From the NCBI GenBank assembly GCA_027577415.1, contig JANBQS010000014.1:1-64000 (forward strand): a DNA stretch of 64,000 nt, in the 5' to 3' direction. Shown here in pieces: positions 40,534-51,179 of this stretch (position 1 is the first letter of the stretch; each line of letters begins with the position of its first letter). Source of the stretch: Coemansia sp. RSA 922. Its lineage: Eukaryota > Kickxellomycota > Kickxellomycetes > Kickxellales > Kickxellaceae. The position numbers and the translations under genes were made by a program. The notes under the pieces were generated by a model. It was not told the DNA's origin, did not search any database, and saw only the letters and a list, made by a program, of their open reading frames with translations.

Positions 40534-42276
40534 CTAGCTAATTGCCTGTAGAGTACTAACACTTGGAATTTCATCCTTCCACCCGCCAAACAACAATCGA
40601 CGAAGTCGCGCCGCATGCTGTCTGTACCCGTTTGAACTAATAGTCCTTTTCATGTGTGCCATGAATAGCCCGCGACGATCGGCAGGAACAGCTGCGTAGT
40701 CAAAATTGGGGCACACCAACGCCAGCAAAAACATGCATTTGACAGACACTTCGAATTGTTCGTCGTGTAACTCCAATTGCAAGCAACGGAACCGCTCTCC
40801 TATTGGCGCATAGTTGGCGATAACATAGGCGGGAAGCATGTGTTTATGGACGCCTCGAGGCTGTGATCCTATCCTTGCTGTTCCAATATGCAGGTCCGTG
40901 AGAACCGGTAGTGCCTTGACCAACGCGATTACATCCCAGAGATCCATTGATACAAATGGCAGCGATAACACCTGGATGCAGGTATACTCACAAAGTAGCG
41001 GAATTACAGGCTGCTGTGGTAGAGAACTTGGCCAAAGGTCAACTTTGCGCACGCGAGCATTGGATCCAATGCTCAGCGCAAACTGAATATACGAGACATC
41101 CGTGTCGAATAGGTCTTCTAGGCGGTCTGATTCAAATAAAAATATGCTATACTGCAGTTTCGGATGGCTGTTATGAGTAAACACCTGGCGCTCTTTAAGA
41201 ACCCTCAGTATACCAGGGGTTAGACACAAGCGCACATACTCGAGAGTGTCTGTGTTACCTCTGAACGGCGTGTCGTCGCCAAATGGATATCCATCTGTAA
41301 AGCTCAGATGCCGAAGCTTGGGAAAGGGTGTCGCACTAGGAAAAACTGGTGGTGTCTGCTGCCCTGTCTCCCCCCTTTCCCATCCAAACCACCGCTCAAG
41401 CCACAACGAGATCAAGTATGGAAACTGTACATAGCCGCCGTCGACGTTCTGGATAAGTTGACCAATATGATGTGTCTCCCCCATGCGAAGCCTTAGTATC
41501 TGCAAAGTCGCGGCGTTATGTCGTGCTAGTTGCATCATTATATAGACGTTCTCTTCAGTCCCGTCCATATGAACTAGGCTACGTATATCAGTTGGCGGCG
41601 GCTCTAGACGCATCGGACAGCAGTGATAGTTGTGTTCGATGGTATTTCCAAGCTGGCTGAGTTGTGCGACAAGGCTGCTGAAATGCTGAACGGCAAACTG
41701 AGATTCGTTGTCGGAGCGTGACTGCAACAAAATACAAACTTTTCTTGTCGCCGGCGCCATCAGTCTAATACACTGTACAAAGGCACAAATGTTGGTCTCC
41801 ATGTCCTGCGCGGAGGGACTACTGGCAAGCAGCCGCTGCTCTTTTGTCGTCCGAGTCAACGTGACTTTCAGTGAGCGGACCATTGGAAGCAAAACGTCGC
41901 TGTAAGGTTCGCTCAATAGTTCCTTTAGTGCAGTTCCGTTATAGACGCTAAACGTTCCAAAAGTAATATCCAGTTCTCGCGCGTAAAGATGCGTCGGAAA
42001 CCTAATGCCCCTGAGTCGTTCTGGCCACAAGTTCATTTTGTCGTTGCCTTGATCGGAAAAGAAGGTGAGGTCAAGCGAGTGGATCTTGCAGTAGCGGGCG
42101 AGAATAGCAGCACGGAAATCCCGACATACACTCAGCAATGGCATCAAAAGCACTGCATACGCCTCAGAGTCGTCAGTAACGCCATCAAACTGCAAGCGGC
42201 TGCTCCCTGCGACATGGTCGACAATCAGCTCAACAATGTGAGACGGAAGAATCTGGAACAGCGAAAGTGTACGCAT
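40534..42276 (-). CDS. F-box-like/LRR family protein, 580 aa
   Basis: ATG at 42276 (MRTLSLFQILPSHIVELIV). F-box-like N terminus, then LLMPLLSVCRDFRAAILARY. The family signature DGYPFGDDTPFRGNTDTLEY is at about 41230-41290, followed by LKERQVFTHNSHPKLQ, and LRR-like segments (LPVLTDLHIG) to the end. It is closest to its head-to-head neighbour at 42680-44350, with SHPKLQ and the same LALVCPNF/LALACPNF block near the C terminus. Probably an inverted duplication. Role inferred by F-box analogy only. Confidence 0.8.
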   Translation of the reverse strand: MRTLSLFQILPSHIVELIVDHVAGSSRLQFDGVTDDSEAYAVLLMPLLSVCRDFRAAILARYCKIHSLDLTFFSDQGNDKMNLWPERLRGIRFPTHLYARELDITFGTFSVYNGTALKELLSEPYSDVLLPMVRSLKVTLTRTTKEQRLLASSPSAQDMETNICAFVQCIRLMAPATRKVCILLQSRSDNESQFAVQHFSSLVAQLSQLGNTIEHNYHCCPMRLEPPPTDIRSLVHMDGTEENVYIMMQLARHNAATLQILRLRMGETHHIGQLIQNVDGGYVQFPYLISLWLERWFGWERGETGQQTPPVFPSATPFPKLRHLSFTDGYPFGDDTPFRGNTDTLEYVRLCLTPGILRVLKERQVFTHNSHPKLQYSIFLFESDRLEDLFDTDVSYIQFALSIGSNARVRKVDLWPSSLPQQPVIPLLCEYTCIQVLSLPFVSMDLWDVIALVKALPVLTDLHIGTARIGSQPRGVHKHMLPAYVIANYAPIGERFRCLQLELHDEQFEVSVKCMFLLALVCPNFDYAAVPADRRGLFMAHMKRTISSNGYRQHAARLRRLLFGGWKDEIPSVSTLQAIS

Positions 42277-42679
42277 CAAAAAGACGGAGAATCAAATAAT
42301 ATAGAAAGGACTAAAAAAGTGTATATAGAATCAAGTGCAAATAAATGGCAAAGGCCGCAGCACTGAGTACCAGATATCTTCTTTGTAAATCACAATTATG
42401 GACGTGGTTTCTTTCTAGTTGCTGCGGTTGGATTGACAAATAGAGAGAAAAATTGCCCAAGCCACTTTGTTTAATTCGATAAATGGTCAAGCGAAAAGTA
42501 CGAAAAAATGTGTTATGACGTCACCTCTCTGGACTTTTTAGGGGCTGATCTGATCTGGCGACTTTTGGATTACATCTGTGTGGGAGACAGCTTTTGTACC
42601 TGAGATATGACGGGTATCAACAGTTTTATCTTTTCTCTATGTTTTTATCATTCGCATGTCTATTTGCAATTCAAATTCA
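42277..42679. promoter_or_regulatory. Bidirectional upstream region of the paired F-box-like genes
   Basis: 403 bp between two divergent ATGs. Both paralogues must use promoters here. No clear TATA box. Confidence 0.5.
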
Positions 42680-44350
42680 ATGCACACTCTATCGTCACTT
42701 CAAATCCTCCCACTTCATATCACGCGGATTATCGTCAACCACGTTGTGGCGAGCAGTCGCGTAGCCTATTCTGGAGTCTTCGTACACTCAAAAGAGTACC
42801 GTACTCTGCTCAGGCCATTGCTGTGGGTGTGCAGCAACTTTCGAGCAATCGCTTATTCGCTTTATTTTCACTTTACCAGTCTGGTATTCTCTAGCTCTTC
42901 AAGCGACGCCAATGACATGACATGCCTTCAAAAGGACAGCCTTGGCTTTGGATATCCTACGCACCATCTGTCGAAGGAGATAATCATCAAAATAAACGAA
43001 CAAACTGTTTACTCGGGCGAGGCGCTAAAGTTGTTGTCACAAGAACCCTATGATGGATGTGTCTTTCAACGGGCCCGCGCTTTTACCTTCGCCTTTGCCC
43101 CAGGCTATGAAGACACGATTAGCCCAGCTATAACTTTGGCCAACATCAATGCCTTTGTTCAGCGAATCCAGAACATGGCGCCTGTAGTCACTAATATCAC
43201 GGTGCTAGTTAGCTACTTTGACCAGTCGTTCATTATTGCGGGTCGTCACTTCAGCAATATGATCTCGCGACTCTTCCAGATCGTCAGCGGCGTCGACTAT
43301 AATTCCGATTTCGAAGGAAGTGCGCCAGTGGTATTGCAGCTAGAGAGTATTCGTAACCTATCACACATTCGGTTCACTCGTAGAAACAACCTCGATCCGC
43401 TTATCCAACTTGCACGACTCAATGCGCCAACGTTGCAGTCGCTTAGTATCGACACCGATATTGACATTGATATTTCAGGCCTGATCAGGGATGCGGATGG
43501 CAACCACACAACCTACCCACGCCTGCTCTCGCTTAAGCTGAGGGATCTGTTTGTCCCAGTTGCATCACGACAACTAGAGTTTAAGGGCGCTGTTCCGTTT
43601 CCATCTCTCCGGAGTCTTCGCCTGTGGCTAAGCCATTCACTTGAGGATGACATGTTTTTCAGGGGCAATGCTGGGACACTAGAGTCCTTGGATATTAAGC
43701 TGGACGATTCAACATTTAGGGCACTTTGTAGACACAAGGTATTTGCGCCTGGTAGTCACCCGAAGCTGCAGCGTGTCAGCGTCCAGTATAAGGACATGTT
43801 TAGCTCTCAGCCTTTTGCCACCATCGCCGAGACCATAAAATTCGAACTAGGCATTGGTCCACGGGCAGCAGTGCGAGAGATTGGCAGCGCTCCACCTAAC
43901 AATAAGGTAGCGCCCGTCATATCAGCTCTTGGTAACCACACTTGTATTCAAGTTCTGACTATACTGCATATATGGCTGGAGCTCTGGGACGTCATTGCCA
44001 TTATCAAATCGCTTCCGCTTTTGTCAGACCTCCATACAATGTCTTTGCGAATTGGTGCGATTCCTGCTGGTATCTCTCGAGATGATCTTCCATCTTTTAT
44101 GCTCTTGACCTATGCCTCGATGGGTAAGCGATTCAGGTTTTGTAGCCTCAGAGACACGGTAAACAATATTGACAAGGACCTCGTGTTATGCGTGTTGTTG
44201 CTGGCATTGGCGTGTCCAAACTTTGCCTATGCCGCCACCTCGCGTAGCTCGCACACTCAATTCATGGAGATGGTAGAAGAGGCAATTGCCTCGGATATGT
44301 TTAGGCAATATGCACCTCGACTACGTCGTTTGCTGTTTCACAAGCTTTAA
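42680..44350 (+). CDS. F-box-like/LRR family protein, 556 aa
   Basis: The ATG at 42680 (MHTLSSLQILPLHITRIIV) is chosen over an in-frame one 24 bp upstream because it aligns with the starts of the paralogues. F-box-like helix, then LLRPLLWVCSNFRAIAYSLY. Signature LSHSLEDDMFFRGNAGTLES at about 43628-43690, then LCRHKVFAPGSHPKLQRVSV. C-terminal LALACPNFAYAA and the RQYAPRLRRLLFHK end parallel RQHAARLRRLLFGG of the neighbour. Intact and intronless. Confidence 0.8.
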   Translation: MHTLSSLQILPLHITRIIVNHVVASSRVAYSGVFVHSKEYRTLLRPLLWVCSNFRAIAYSLYFHFTSLVFSSSSSDANDMTCLQKDSLGFGYPTHHLSKEIIIKINEQTVYSGEALKLLSQEPYDGCVFQRARAFTFAFAPGYEDTISPAITLANINAFVQRIQNMAPVVTNITVLVSYFDQSFIIAGRHFSNMISRLFQIVSGVDYNSDFEGSAPVVLQLESIRNLSHIRFTRRNNLDPLIQLARLNAPTLQSLSIDTDIDIDISGLIRDADGNHTTYPRLLSLKLRDLFVPVASRQLEFKGAVPFPSLRSLRLWLSHSLEDDMFFRGNAGTLESLDIKLDDSTFRALCRHKVFAPGSHPKLQRVSVQYKDMFSSQPFATIAETIKFELGIGPRAAVREIGSAPPNNKVAPVISALGNHTCIQVLTILHIWLELWDVIAIIKSLPLLSDLHTMSLRIGAIPAGISRDDLPSFMLLTYASMGKRFRFCSLRDTVNNIDKDLVLCVLLLALACPNFAYAATSRSSHTQFMEMVEEAIASDMFRQYAPRLRRLLFHKL

Positions 44351-44989
44351 ATTTTGTTTAAGTGAATATTAATATGAAAACAATCTGTAGTTGCTCTACA
44401 CCTCTATAACAAGTAGGGCTGTTGCCTCAACAACAGGCCAAGCAATGACATGGCTAGACAGAAGGCACTCGAGGCTATTATTGACATAGAAGAGGTTTCG
44501 GTGCGAGCTGACATGTAGGACAACTACCCCTGGATCTTGTGATAACGCCAAATCATAGTACCAAGGTTTTTTCGTCAGAAATTAACCCAAAATGAGATCG
44601 ATAGTTATTGTTGCCTAACTTTCCGGATTCAAGACGGGTACGAATATAAATATACTTCATTGACGATTGGCGTTGCGGTAGGAAGAGCAAAGTGACGGGC
44701 AAGGGACTGTGGTCCATCAACACAAGATACTCTTAGTAGTTCCGGCGGCGAAAGCCAAAGCATGTGGTTGTGGCTGTAGGTAGTAATTTTTATTATTTTC
44801 TATTGTTAAGGCATTGGATAGGTCTCAGTGCCAGCGACCTCAGTTCGTGCCCATACAGGGTTCCAATACAACGACTCAATCATCGGTACGAATATAATAT
44901 ACTATTGAAGCATACACACACAAAGGATTTTTTTTTATGAAAGTTGAATTGAATGAAGTGAAAAGATAAAAAAAGAGCTAAAGTGTAAT
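44351..44989. other. Intergenic
   Basis: 639 bp between convergent genes. No gene recognised. Confidence 0.4.
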
Positions 44990-46051
44990 TTAGTTATTGT
45001 TACGGCGATGACGGTTATTTCCTCGCCTGTTTGGTCGACTATAGGACCTAGAGCCTGGCATACTGGGCTGCTCCCTGCAAGGCTGTTTGTTAGCATGTTG
45101 GCTAGAATGCGTCGCTAGCTTGGGCTCGGATGGCACCGGCTCACTTGGTGGGGGATTGGCCGTGGTATGTTGCTTCAATGTCGCAAAAAGCGCTGCGACT
45201 CTCGAATCTTCGGACACTTGCGCCTTGTGAGCCTCCGAGCACCCGCGCATATTAGCATCAATATCCGAAAGTATTATGTCCATGCTAAGGGTAGTCTTTA
45301 CCAGCCGGTCTGCGAAATATGACAACGAAAGAGGGCGGTGGTTCCATCCTCCGTTGAACCTCTCTGCATTTAGTTGTGCTTCCTCTTTGGCGTCAACTAG
45401 TTCCGCAGGCGACGAGGGCTCCGAGTACGCGCTCCACATCCTTTGCCGCCTAGTGCGGAGCCCATTGATCCGAGATATGCTAAAATAGTCGCCGACTAGA
45501 GCGCCATTCTCTGGCTCGTTTGTAACCGTGCGGGGTCTGACTGGTGACAGCTGAGTTGTAGTATAGTCTGGCTCTACAGCTTGCTCGCCCAAATATGCTG
45601 CCAGTGAGGCGCTGACGGCGTCGAGTAGACTGGCAACTGACGAGGGCTCTGATGCAGACACGACTTCTGCGACCAACTTGGTTTCTGGTAGAGCAGTGTC
45701 AGTGAAGTGCTTGGGTGAATGACGGGGCTTGAGCGGGCAAAGTTTGCGTGTGTTAGTAGGCCCGGCAGGAGTTGCTGGCGCTGAAAATAACTTTCGGGTA
45801 ATCGGCGTGTTTCTGTCATAGCCTGCGAGCAGCCCCTCAATGTGTCTATCGTCAAGAATGACCTGTCCCTTGCCCAGCCCATTAAAACCGACACATAGCC
45901 CTTTGGGTGGTGAGTAGTAGATTATGCGCGACGTACCCACAAAACATCTGTTGACGACGGTATACTGCACCTGGTCGGGCGGCGCATAGGTATCGTTGCC
46001 AAGCTGCGCGTCGAGAAGCGCATTGTCCTTGCGGAGGATTAAAAACCGTGA
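44990..46051 (-). CDS. Hypothetical protein with disordered middle and basic tail, 5' end unresolved
   Basis: Open frame of 353 codons after an in-frame TAG (46052-46054). It reads LRKDNALLDAQLGNDTYAPP, then VGTSRIIYYSPPKGLCVGFN and KGQVILDDRHIEGLLAGYD, a compact N-terminal domain. A Ser/Pro/Ala-rich middle follows, then WNHRPLSLSYFADRLVKTTL and a basic RG/RN-rich end (SRPNRRGNNRHRRNNN) suited to RNA binding. There is no usable ATG near the start of the open frame, so an upstream exon, or a nonsense codon at 46052, is likely. The TCTTAG just before TCACGG could be a splice acceptor. No family recognised. Confidence 0.5.
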   Translation of the reverse strand, partial: SRFLILRKDNALLDAQLGNDTYAPPDQVQYTVVNRCFVGTSRIIYYSPPKGLCVGFNGLGKGQVILDDRHIEGLLAGYDRNTPITRKLFSAPATPAGPTNTRKLCPLKPRHSPKHFTDTALPETKLVAEVVSASEPSSVASLLDAVSASLAAYLGEQAVEPDYTTTQLSPVRPRTVTNEPENGALVGDYFSISRINGLRTRRQRMWSAYSEPSSPAELVDAKEEAQLNAERFNGGWNHRPLSLSYFADRLVKTTLSMDIILSDIDANMRGCSEAHKAQVSEDSRVAALFATLKQHTTANPPPSEPVPSEPKLATHSSQHANKQPCREQPSMPGSRSYSRPNRRGNNRHRRNNN

Positions 46052-46139
46052 CTAAGATAAGTTGCCTATGTCGTAGAGATTGCATAGAATTTTAAAATTA
46101 GCATCCAAATCATCAATGTCCTATACTTTATGCTCACAA

Positions 46140-46484
46140 CTACTGTTGGTGGTGCTGTTGACCTGAATAGCAGGCAGGACACTATTATAAGAGTAACATT
46201 TTGACAGACGACTTACTGTTCATTTTGGTGGGCATGCTTTGATATGGTGCAATCCACTCGCTGTCAGGTATCTTGTTAGCCGGCGACTGAGCGCGTCCAT
46301 ACTGAGCCAAGAGAACCCCTGAAAAGGCGCCAATCATCAGGCCTATGTTAAAAACTACACAAAAGTTAACTACCTGCTGTGTGTCCAAGAAGGCGCGGAC
46401 TGGCACCTCGGGCAACGGATTCACTTCCTGCCCCAGCGCTGATGTCAAAAAAGTGCAGAAGAGAATAAAGAGAAAGAACAACAT
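46140..46484 (-). CDS. Small signal-peptide/single-TM protein, one intron
   Basis: Exons 46217-46484 and 46140-46162 encode 96 residues. Hydrophobic signal MLFFLFILFCTFLTSALG, a short lumenal part (QEVNPLPEVPVRAFLDTQQ), one membrane segment (FCVVFNIGLMIGAFSGVLLA) and a cytosolic end (SEWIAPYQSMPTKMNSQQ). The intron has a GTAAGT donor and a TATTCAG acceptor and is 54 nt. Splicing gives a total exon length divisible by three and a stop at 46140-46142. Without splicing the frame would end nine codons later. No family recognised. Confidence 0.55.
46163..46216 (-). other. Likely 54-nt intron of the small membrane protein
   Basis: GTAAGT donor, TATTCAG acceptor, phase 1. Confidence 0.55.
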
Positions 46485-48092
46485 GGTTTTTGAGGAAAAT
46501 GTGCTAAATTGGTATGTCAAAAAATACATGATGTGAAGTGAAAAGAAAAGCAAAAAGTGGGCGTGCTAATGCAGTTTATATACAAATTCTACTCAGCCGC
46601 AACGTATCTGTTGGGCTAAAGAGGCTTGGTATTTCGGAGCATCCCGTAGCTCAGAAGCCCGGCAAGGCACGCTTTTCTTTGCGACCCCTAGTTTTTTTTT
46701 TGGGGGGGGGGAAGCTGGAATGCCAGAGGCTGCGCCATCTGAGGAACGACTTCCTTTTGTGTTAGATATTACAAGAGCCGGGCCGAACAACCCAATTATA
46801 GACATATGAAGCTGACGCGGTTTTGTCTGGCAAGGAGTTTGTTGGGGATTTTTACTCTATCTATACAATAAGATGGAGGCACAGCGCTTCGGCGACAAGG
46901 ACTGTATGCACATCACCTCATAGTGGAGTTTATTAGTGGACAACAGGTCCGACAATGGGGGCAGTCCGTCTACTATCCAAAGTTCAATGACTAACAAGCA
47001 GATGGAATGACACCCTCGTTTGCGTTTTGTGAATACCTTACTCGCCGAACTCCAGAGCCACTATACGCTCACTGTCCACCCTCTTTGGACAAATACATGG
47101 CCAAGAGAACGAATGAGAGCTAGTATTTGGGGGTATGCTAAAGGTGGTGCTTGGATTTTTTTTACCTTATATGGGCCAACATCTTCTTGTTTAGAACATC
47201 ATGGAGCACACTTTTACAAGTTCACGGCATGCAAAAGATGCCGTGGGAAGTTGCCAGATAAAATTTTGGGTAGTGACTGTGCCTTTTTCAAACTCGCCTC
47301 TTTAAAGAACTTGTCGGTAGTAGTAGTGGGCCATGGAGCCAACCTTGTGTCCAAAAATGCTTTCTGCCCCTCCAAAGGTTTTCTGGTTATTCGAGACCAG
47401 AGATACTCTCGTTGTTATCTCCTCTCTCTATTTGTAGTACATCAATTTTTTGTTCTTTATTTTTACACACTACTTGTCACAACATTTGTCAGTGTGTGGG
47501 TCTCTATGCTGGTTGGAGGAATCTAGGCAGGCGTTTGAAATGTGTCTGCTAGCAGAACACACCACGAGGACAGAGAAAAAGGTTTGTTTATGTCTCTGCT
47601 TGCACAATGGTGTTGCAATAGTAGTCGCTTCAGCTACTCACGAGTTTTTAACTAAAACCACTACGCAAAATAACCAACGCAAGTAGCAACAGTGGTGTTG
47701 TTGCCTACAGAGACATTCGAACAACTTGGCCGGCTTGCCTGTAAATACAAATACTAACACAACTGCAACCGCTGTCATCTCAGCGTTTCAACAGTATTAT
47801 AATTCTGCATGTGGCTAGAGCACCCTTTAAACAAGAAGATTATCAAAGAGCTTGGAAACTTTAACGTATATGCCAGAGCGCTATTGTCGTGACAAGTGGC
47901 TCTATGCCATTGACAATGCATACCGAGTGGTACTACTGTTTAAGATCAGGCCAAGTATCAGATCACGCAGATTAAATCACCTATTTTTCGTGTTGAGGAC
48001 AGCAAAGTGAGGCTTTTTGTCTGTTGCTTTTTTTTTTTGATTCTTTACTGTTTAATTTTTTTTTTTTTACCAAACTCTCAATCACTTCAAAA
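46485..48092. other. Intergenic, 1.6 kb
   Basis: Contains a T10/G10 homopolymer junction (about 46690-46710). A plus-strand frame near 47020-47526 has no ATG at its start and no motifs. A long T-rich leader (48028-48070) precedes RPB5. I see no supported gene. Confidence 0.45.
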
Positions 48093-48719
48093 ATGGATGC
48101 CGACGCTCGCGAGATTACCCGTCTTTGGCGTGTTTACCGCACGGTCCACCAATTGTGTCACGATAGGAATTACCTCGTTGCCAGCGCGGATCTGGACCGC
48201 CCATTAGACAAATTCAAAGCCGAATACGCGCCAAACGGCAAAGTTGACCGCGCACGCCTGACCTTTGTTGTGCAAAAGAAGGACGATCCGACCAGCCAAA
48301 TGTTTGTATTCTTCCCAGACCACAAGTCAGTCGGTATTGCACCCATCAAGGAGTATATTACCAAAATGACCAAGGAGTCGGTCACCAGTGCTATCGTTGT
48401 CTATCGTCATACTCTTACTCCGAGAGCCGGCAGTATTATGTCTCAGGTTTCGGGGAAATACCGTATGGAGAAGTTTAACGAGGCTGATCTTTTGGTAAAC
48501 ATCACCGAGCACGAGCTAGTTCCTCAGCATAAGGTGCTTACTGACGAGCAGAAGAAGGAGATCCTGAAGAGGTATCGGTTGAAGGAGACTCAGCTCCCCA
48601 GGATTCAGCAGGACGACCCCGTTGCTAGATACTATGGAATGGGTCGCGGTCAAGTAGTCCAGATCATCAGACCCTCTGAAACTGCCGGCCGCTACGTCAC
48701 ATACCGTATGTGCATGTAA
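48093..48719 (+). CDS. RPB5: RNA polymerase I, II and III shared subunit Rpb5
   Basis: 208 residues from MDADAREITRLWRVYRTVHQ (family about 210). N-terminal jaw domain with QLCHDRNYLVASADLD. The C-terminal assembly domain reads LLVNITEHELVPQHKVLTDE, then LKRYRLKETQLPRIQQDDPV, ARYYGMGRGQVVQIIRPSE and GRYVTYRMC. The longer frame upstream has no ATG support. It converges with ORC5 (95 bp between stops). Confidence 0.96.
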   Translation: MDADAREITRLWRVYRTVHQLCHDRNYLVASADLDRPLDKFKAEYAPNGKVDRARLTFVVQKKDDPTSQMFVFFPDHKSVGIAPIKEYITKMTKESVTSAIVVYRHTLTPRAGSIMSQVSGKYRMEKFNEADLLVNITEHELVPQHKVLTDEQKKEILKRYRLKETQLPRIQQDDPVARYYGMGRGQVVQIIRPSETAGRYVTYRMCM

Positions 48720-48814
48720 GGCAAAGCCCTCGATTTTCAGAAGACTTTCTTCATATAAATATATTCCAAAAAACGATACTTCGCGATAAAGAGTAAAAAG
48801 GAGCAACACGATCC

Positions 48815-50314
48815 TCAAGTAAAGTTGTACAGGAACCGATCGATTTCAAACCGCACGCTCCGTGAAATCCCCCGGATAGCCTCCAGGCTGACATTACACT
48901 TGCACTTGATCCCGTCTAGGCGGTCACCTGCCGATGTCTTTGTCAACAGCCGCAGGGTGATAAGTGAGGCTATTTGAGTCTGCACATCAACGGCACTATC
49001 AACAGGCTCGGCAATGACGCTATAAAATATGGCCAGCATACGCTCGATAGCAAAGCTCCTGGGCCCCAACAACTGCTGCCTGTCTCTTCCTCCCAGGGCA
49101 TCCTCAGCTGCCGCCGCCGAAGCCCCGCCGCCCTTCCGCTTGCGCTTTTGCGTCGGATCTTTGCCGCGCGCAAAGTACTGCACGTCAAGCCTTGACGGGT
49201 TGTACGAAGCCAAGTAGGCCGATATAAGCAGGAACTTTGTGTAGTGCGGCAAGTCCATGCCATCGCTGTTCTCAGCCATGTGGTAAATAGACGTAGCAAC
49301 GTCCTCTGGGTTGTTCTTCGCCGAGGCTACCGCCGAGTACTTTTGCCACTCAGACGTCGAGATTTCGCGCAAATACAAACGCTCAGAGGCAGCAGCAAAA
49401 TACGGCTGGCAGAGCTTGAACAGCCTGGCAAACTCATTGCGTGTAGCCTGTTGCTCAAATACAGGCTGCACAAACTTTGGGTAAAGCATAGCCACCAAGT
49501 GCCGAAGCTCGTTCAAGTCCACGCAGTTGCGGTGGAATACTTCGTAAACGGCGTCGACAAACGTTAAAAAGAAACTCTGAGGCTCATCCAGTGGGCAGTC
49601 CTTGGCCAGGACTAGAAGAATCTGCTGCTTAGTGTAGTACGGGAAGAAAATCGACAGCGGGTCTGCTGCTCCGCCGTGTCGCGGCCGGAACTTGTCCCAC
49701 ACCACATTGGAGATTAAAATCACTGATATGTTGGCTCCTCCGGTTAGCTCTGACAGGCGCAACAACGAGGTCAAAAGCATCGGTCCGCGGTCTCGCAGCC
49801 GCTCTGCCTGATCAATTACCATATAGTGAGCCTCGTGTTGCTTTCCACTCGTCACTAGCAAGTCGCGTACGCTGTTGACAAAGTCTACCAAGTTGTCGCA
49901 CCTGGCGTAGTTTGAAAACCGGTTGTCTGCACTCGGAACATGGCCAGACCAAGCGTTGAGCGTTCGCTCGAACAATAGTCGTGGCGTAAAGCACTCGACG
50001 CTGTTGATATAAGCGTAATGATCCCCGCTGGTGTCATACTCGTTGAATAGGTCGCGAATAACCGCAGTCTTTCCTGTCGCGCTCGGCCCGTACACAAACA
50101 CGCACGGTGGAGCTGGGTCCTCTGGCTACGTTATAAATCTCATAGTGTACAAGGTTTAGCAGCGTGCTCGGCATATTTTCGGTTGTCAGGCAACAAAGAG
50201 AGCTCGGGCTGTTGTCCGTGTTTATCTTACCTCGCCTAACAAGGACAAGAGCTGTTCAATTTGGTCATTGCGTCCAGGGAATTTCGTCAATAGGCGCTCG
50301 CCTATAGTACTCAT
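48815..50314 (-). CDS. ORC5: Origin recognition complex subunit 5, two exons
   Basis: AAA+ subunit of the replication-initiation ORC. Exon 1 (50231-50314) gives 28 codons, MSTIGERLLTKFPGRNDQIE onward. Exon 2 (48815-50125) starts PEDPAPPCVFVYG and holds Walker A GPSATGKT. Further marks: YINSVECFTPRLLFERTLN, VIDQAERLRD (Walker B-like), VVWDKFRPRHG, the LREISTSEWQKY lid/winged-helix boundary, LLISAYLASYNPSRLDVQYF, and the ORC5 C terminus CKCNVSLEAIRGISRSVRF to DRFLYNF. The total is 464 residues, close to the family. The frame from 50101 alone would need a GTG start and would cut the P-loop strand. Confidence 0.93.
50126..50230 (-). other. ORC5 intron (105 nt)
   Basis: GAG then GTAAGA donor, CTGAC branch-like site, AACGTAG acceptor; phase 0. 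It joins LSLLGE to PEDPAPPCVFVYG. Confidence 0.85.
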
Positions 50315-51179
50315 TACTTGGTTTCAAGTCAATACTAAATGAATTTGCTTTTGAAATAAAAGGTAAACAAATAGTAAAGAAAGCAAAAATGCCCTAATTT
50401 GTTTAAAGGAACGCGCAGTACAATCCAAAGTTGTGATCATGATGCGCAGGATCAACTCAGCCGATCAGCAGAAAAGTGGATTAGGGCGCAGTAGACATGT
50501 ACTCTACAAAGTGACAGGCGGCTCCGTTGTAATTTGGCTCCTTCATTGTCGTATCCAGACAACAATAGAGTGCTAGCCATGCATAATGAGCATCCCCTGC
50601 ATTTGGAGGAAGAAGCTGTGGCCTAGCAATGAGGCCAATAGACGGAGGCATGTGCTTTTGGGAACGTGTGAACCAATTTTGCAAGCCCTACCCTGAAAAT
50701 AAAACGGGTGCCACCAACTCCCTTCCTCGGAACTAAATTCGGAGACTTGCAATGGCGTCGGAAGAGCATCATCGTAACAGAGCAAAAAACATTTTGCCTG
50801 GCTTTTATGCATTGTAAGTTCTCTCATGGAGCTCTAGAGGCAACTGTTTTGTTCTTGCGCAGACAATTGCCTGGGAAACTCTAGCTTCTGCAAGGGGCTC
50901 CTCAAAAAAGGGAGAAGAACAAAGCATCCACCTCTCTCACCAGCAGCGGAGTGGCTTCTAGTGGTGAGAAAAAAATGTGTCTGGGCGTGTATCCCCTGCT
51001 TAACAATCTAGCCGCTCCCCCTCTTTTCTCATTTGCAACTGGAGTAGGGCGAGAAGTGACAAAAATAATGTCCCGTGTATGGTGTGACTACCTGCTTCTC
51101 TCTGTGGAAAAGCTTCTGGCTTGATATGACTAGGACATGTCAGCCATGGTATACAAAGGAGGAGCAGGACAAAAGTTTG
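50315..51179. other. Intergenic upstream of ORC5 and the secreted protein gene
   Basis: 865 bp with both divergent promoters. No gene recognised. Confidence 0.4.

Noticed and set aside
47020..47526. 168-codon plus-strand frame
   Set aside because: Start codon is not ATG, no domain or composition support, runs through simple T-rich sequence.
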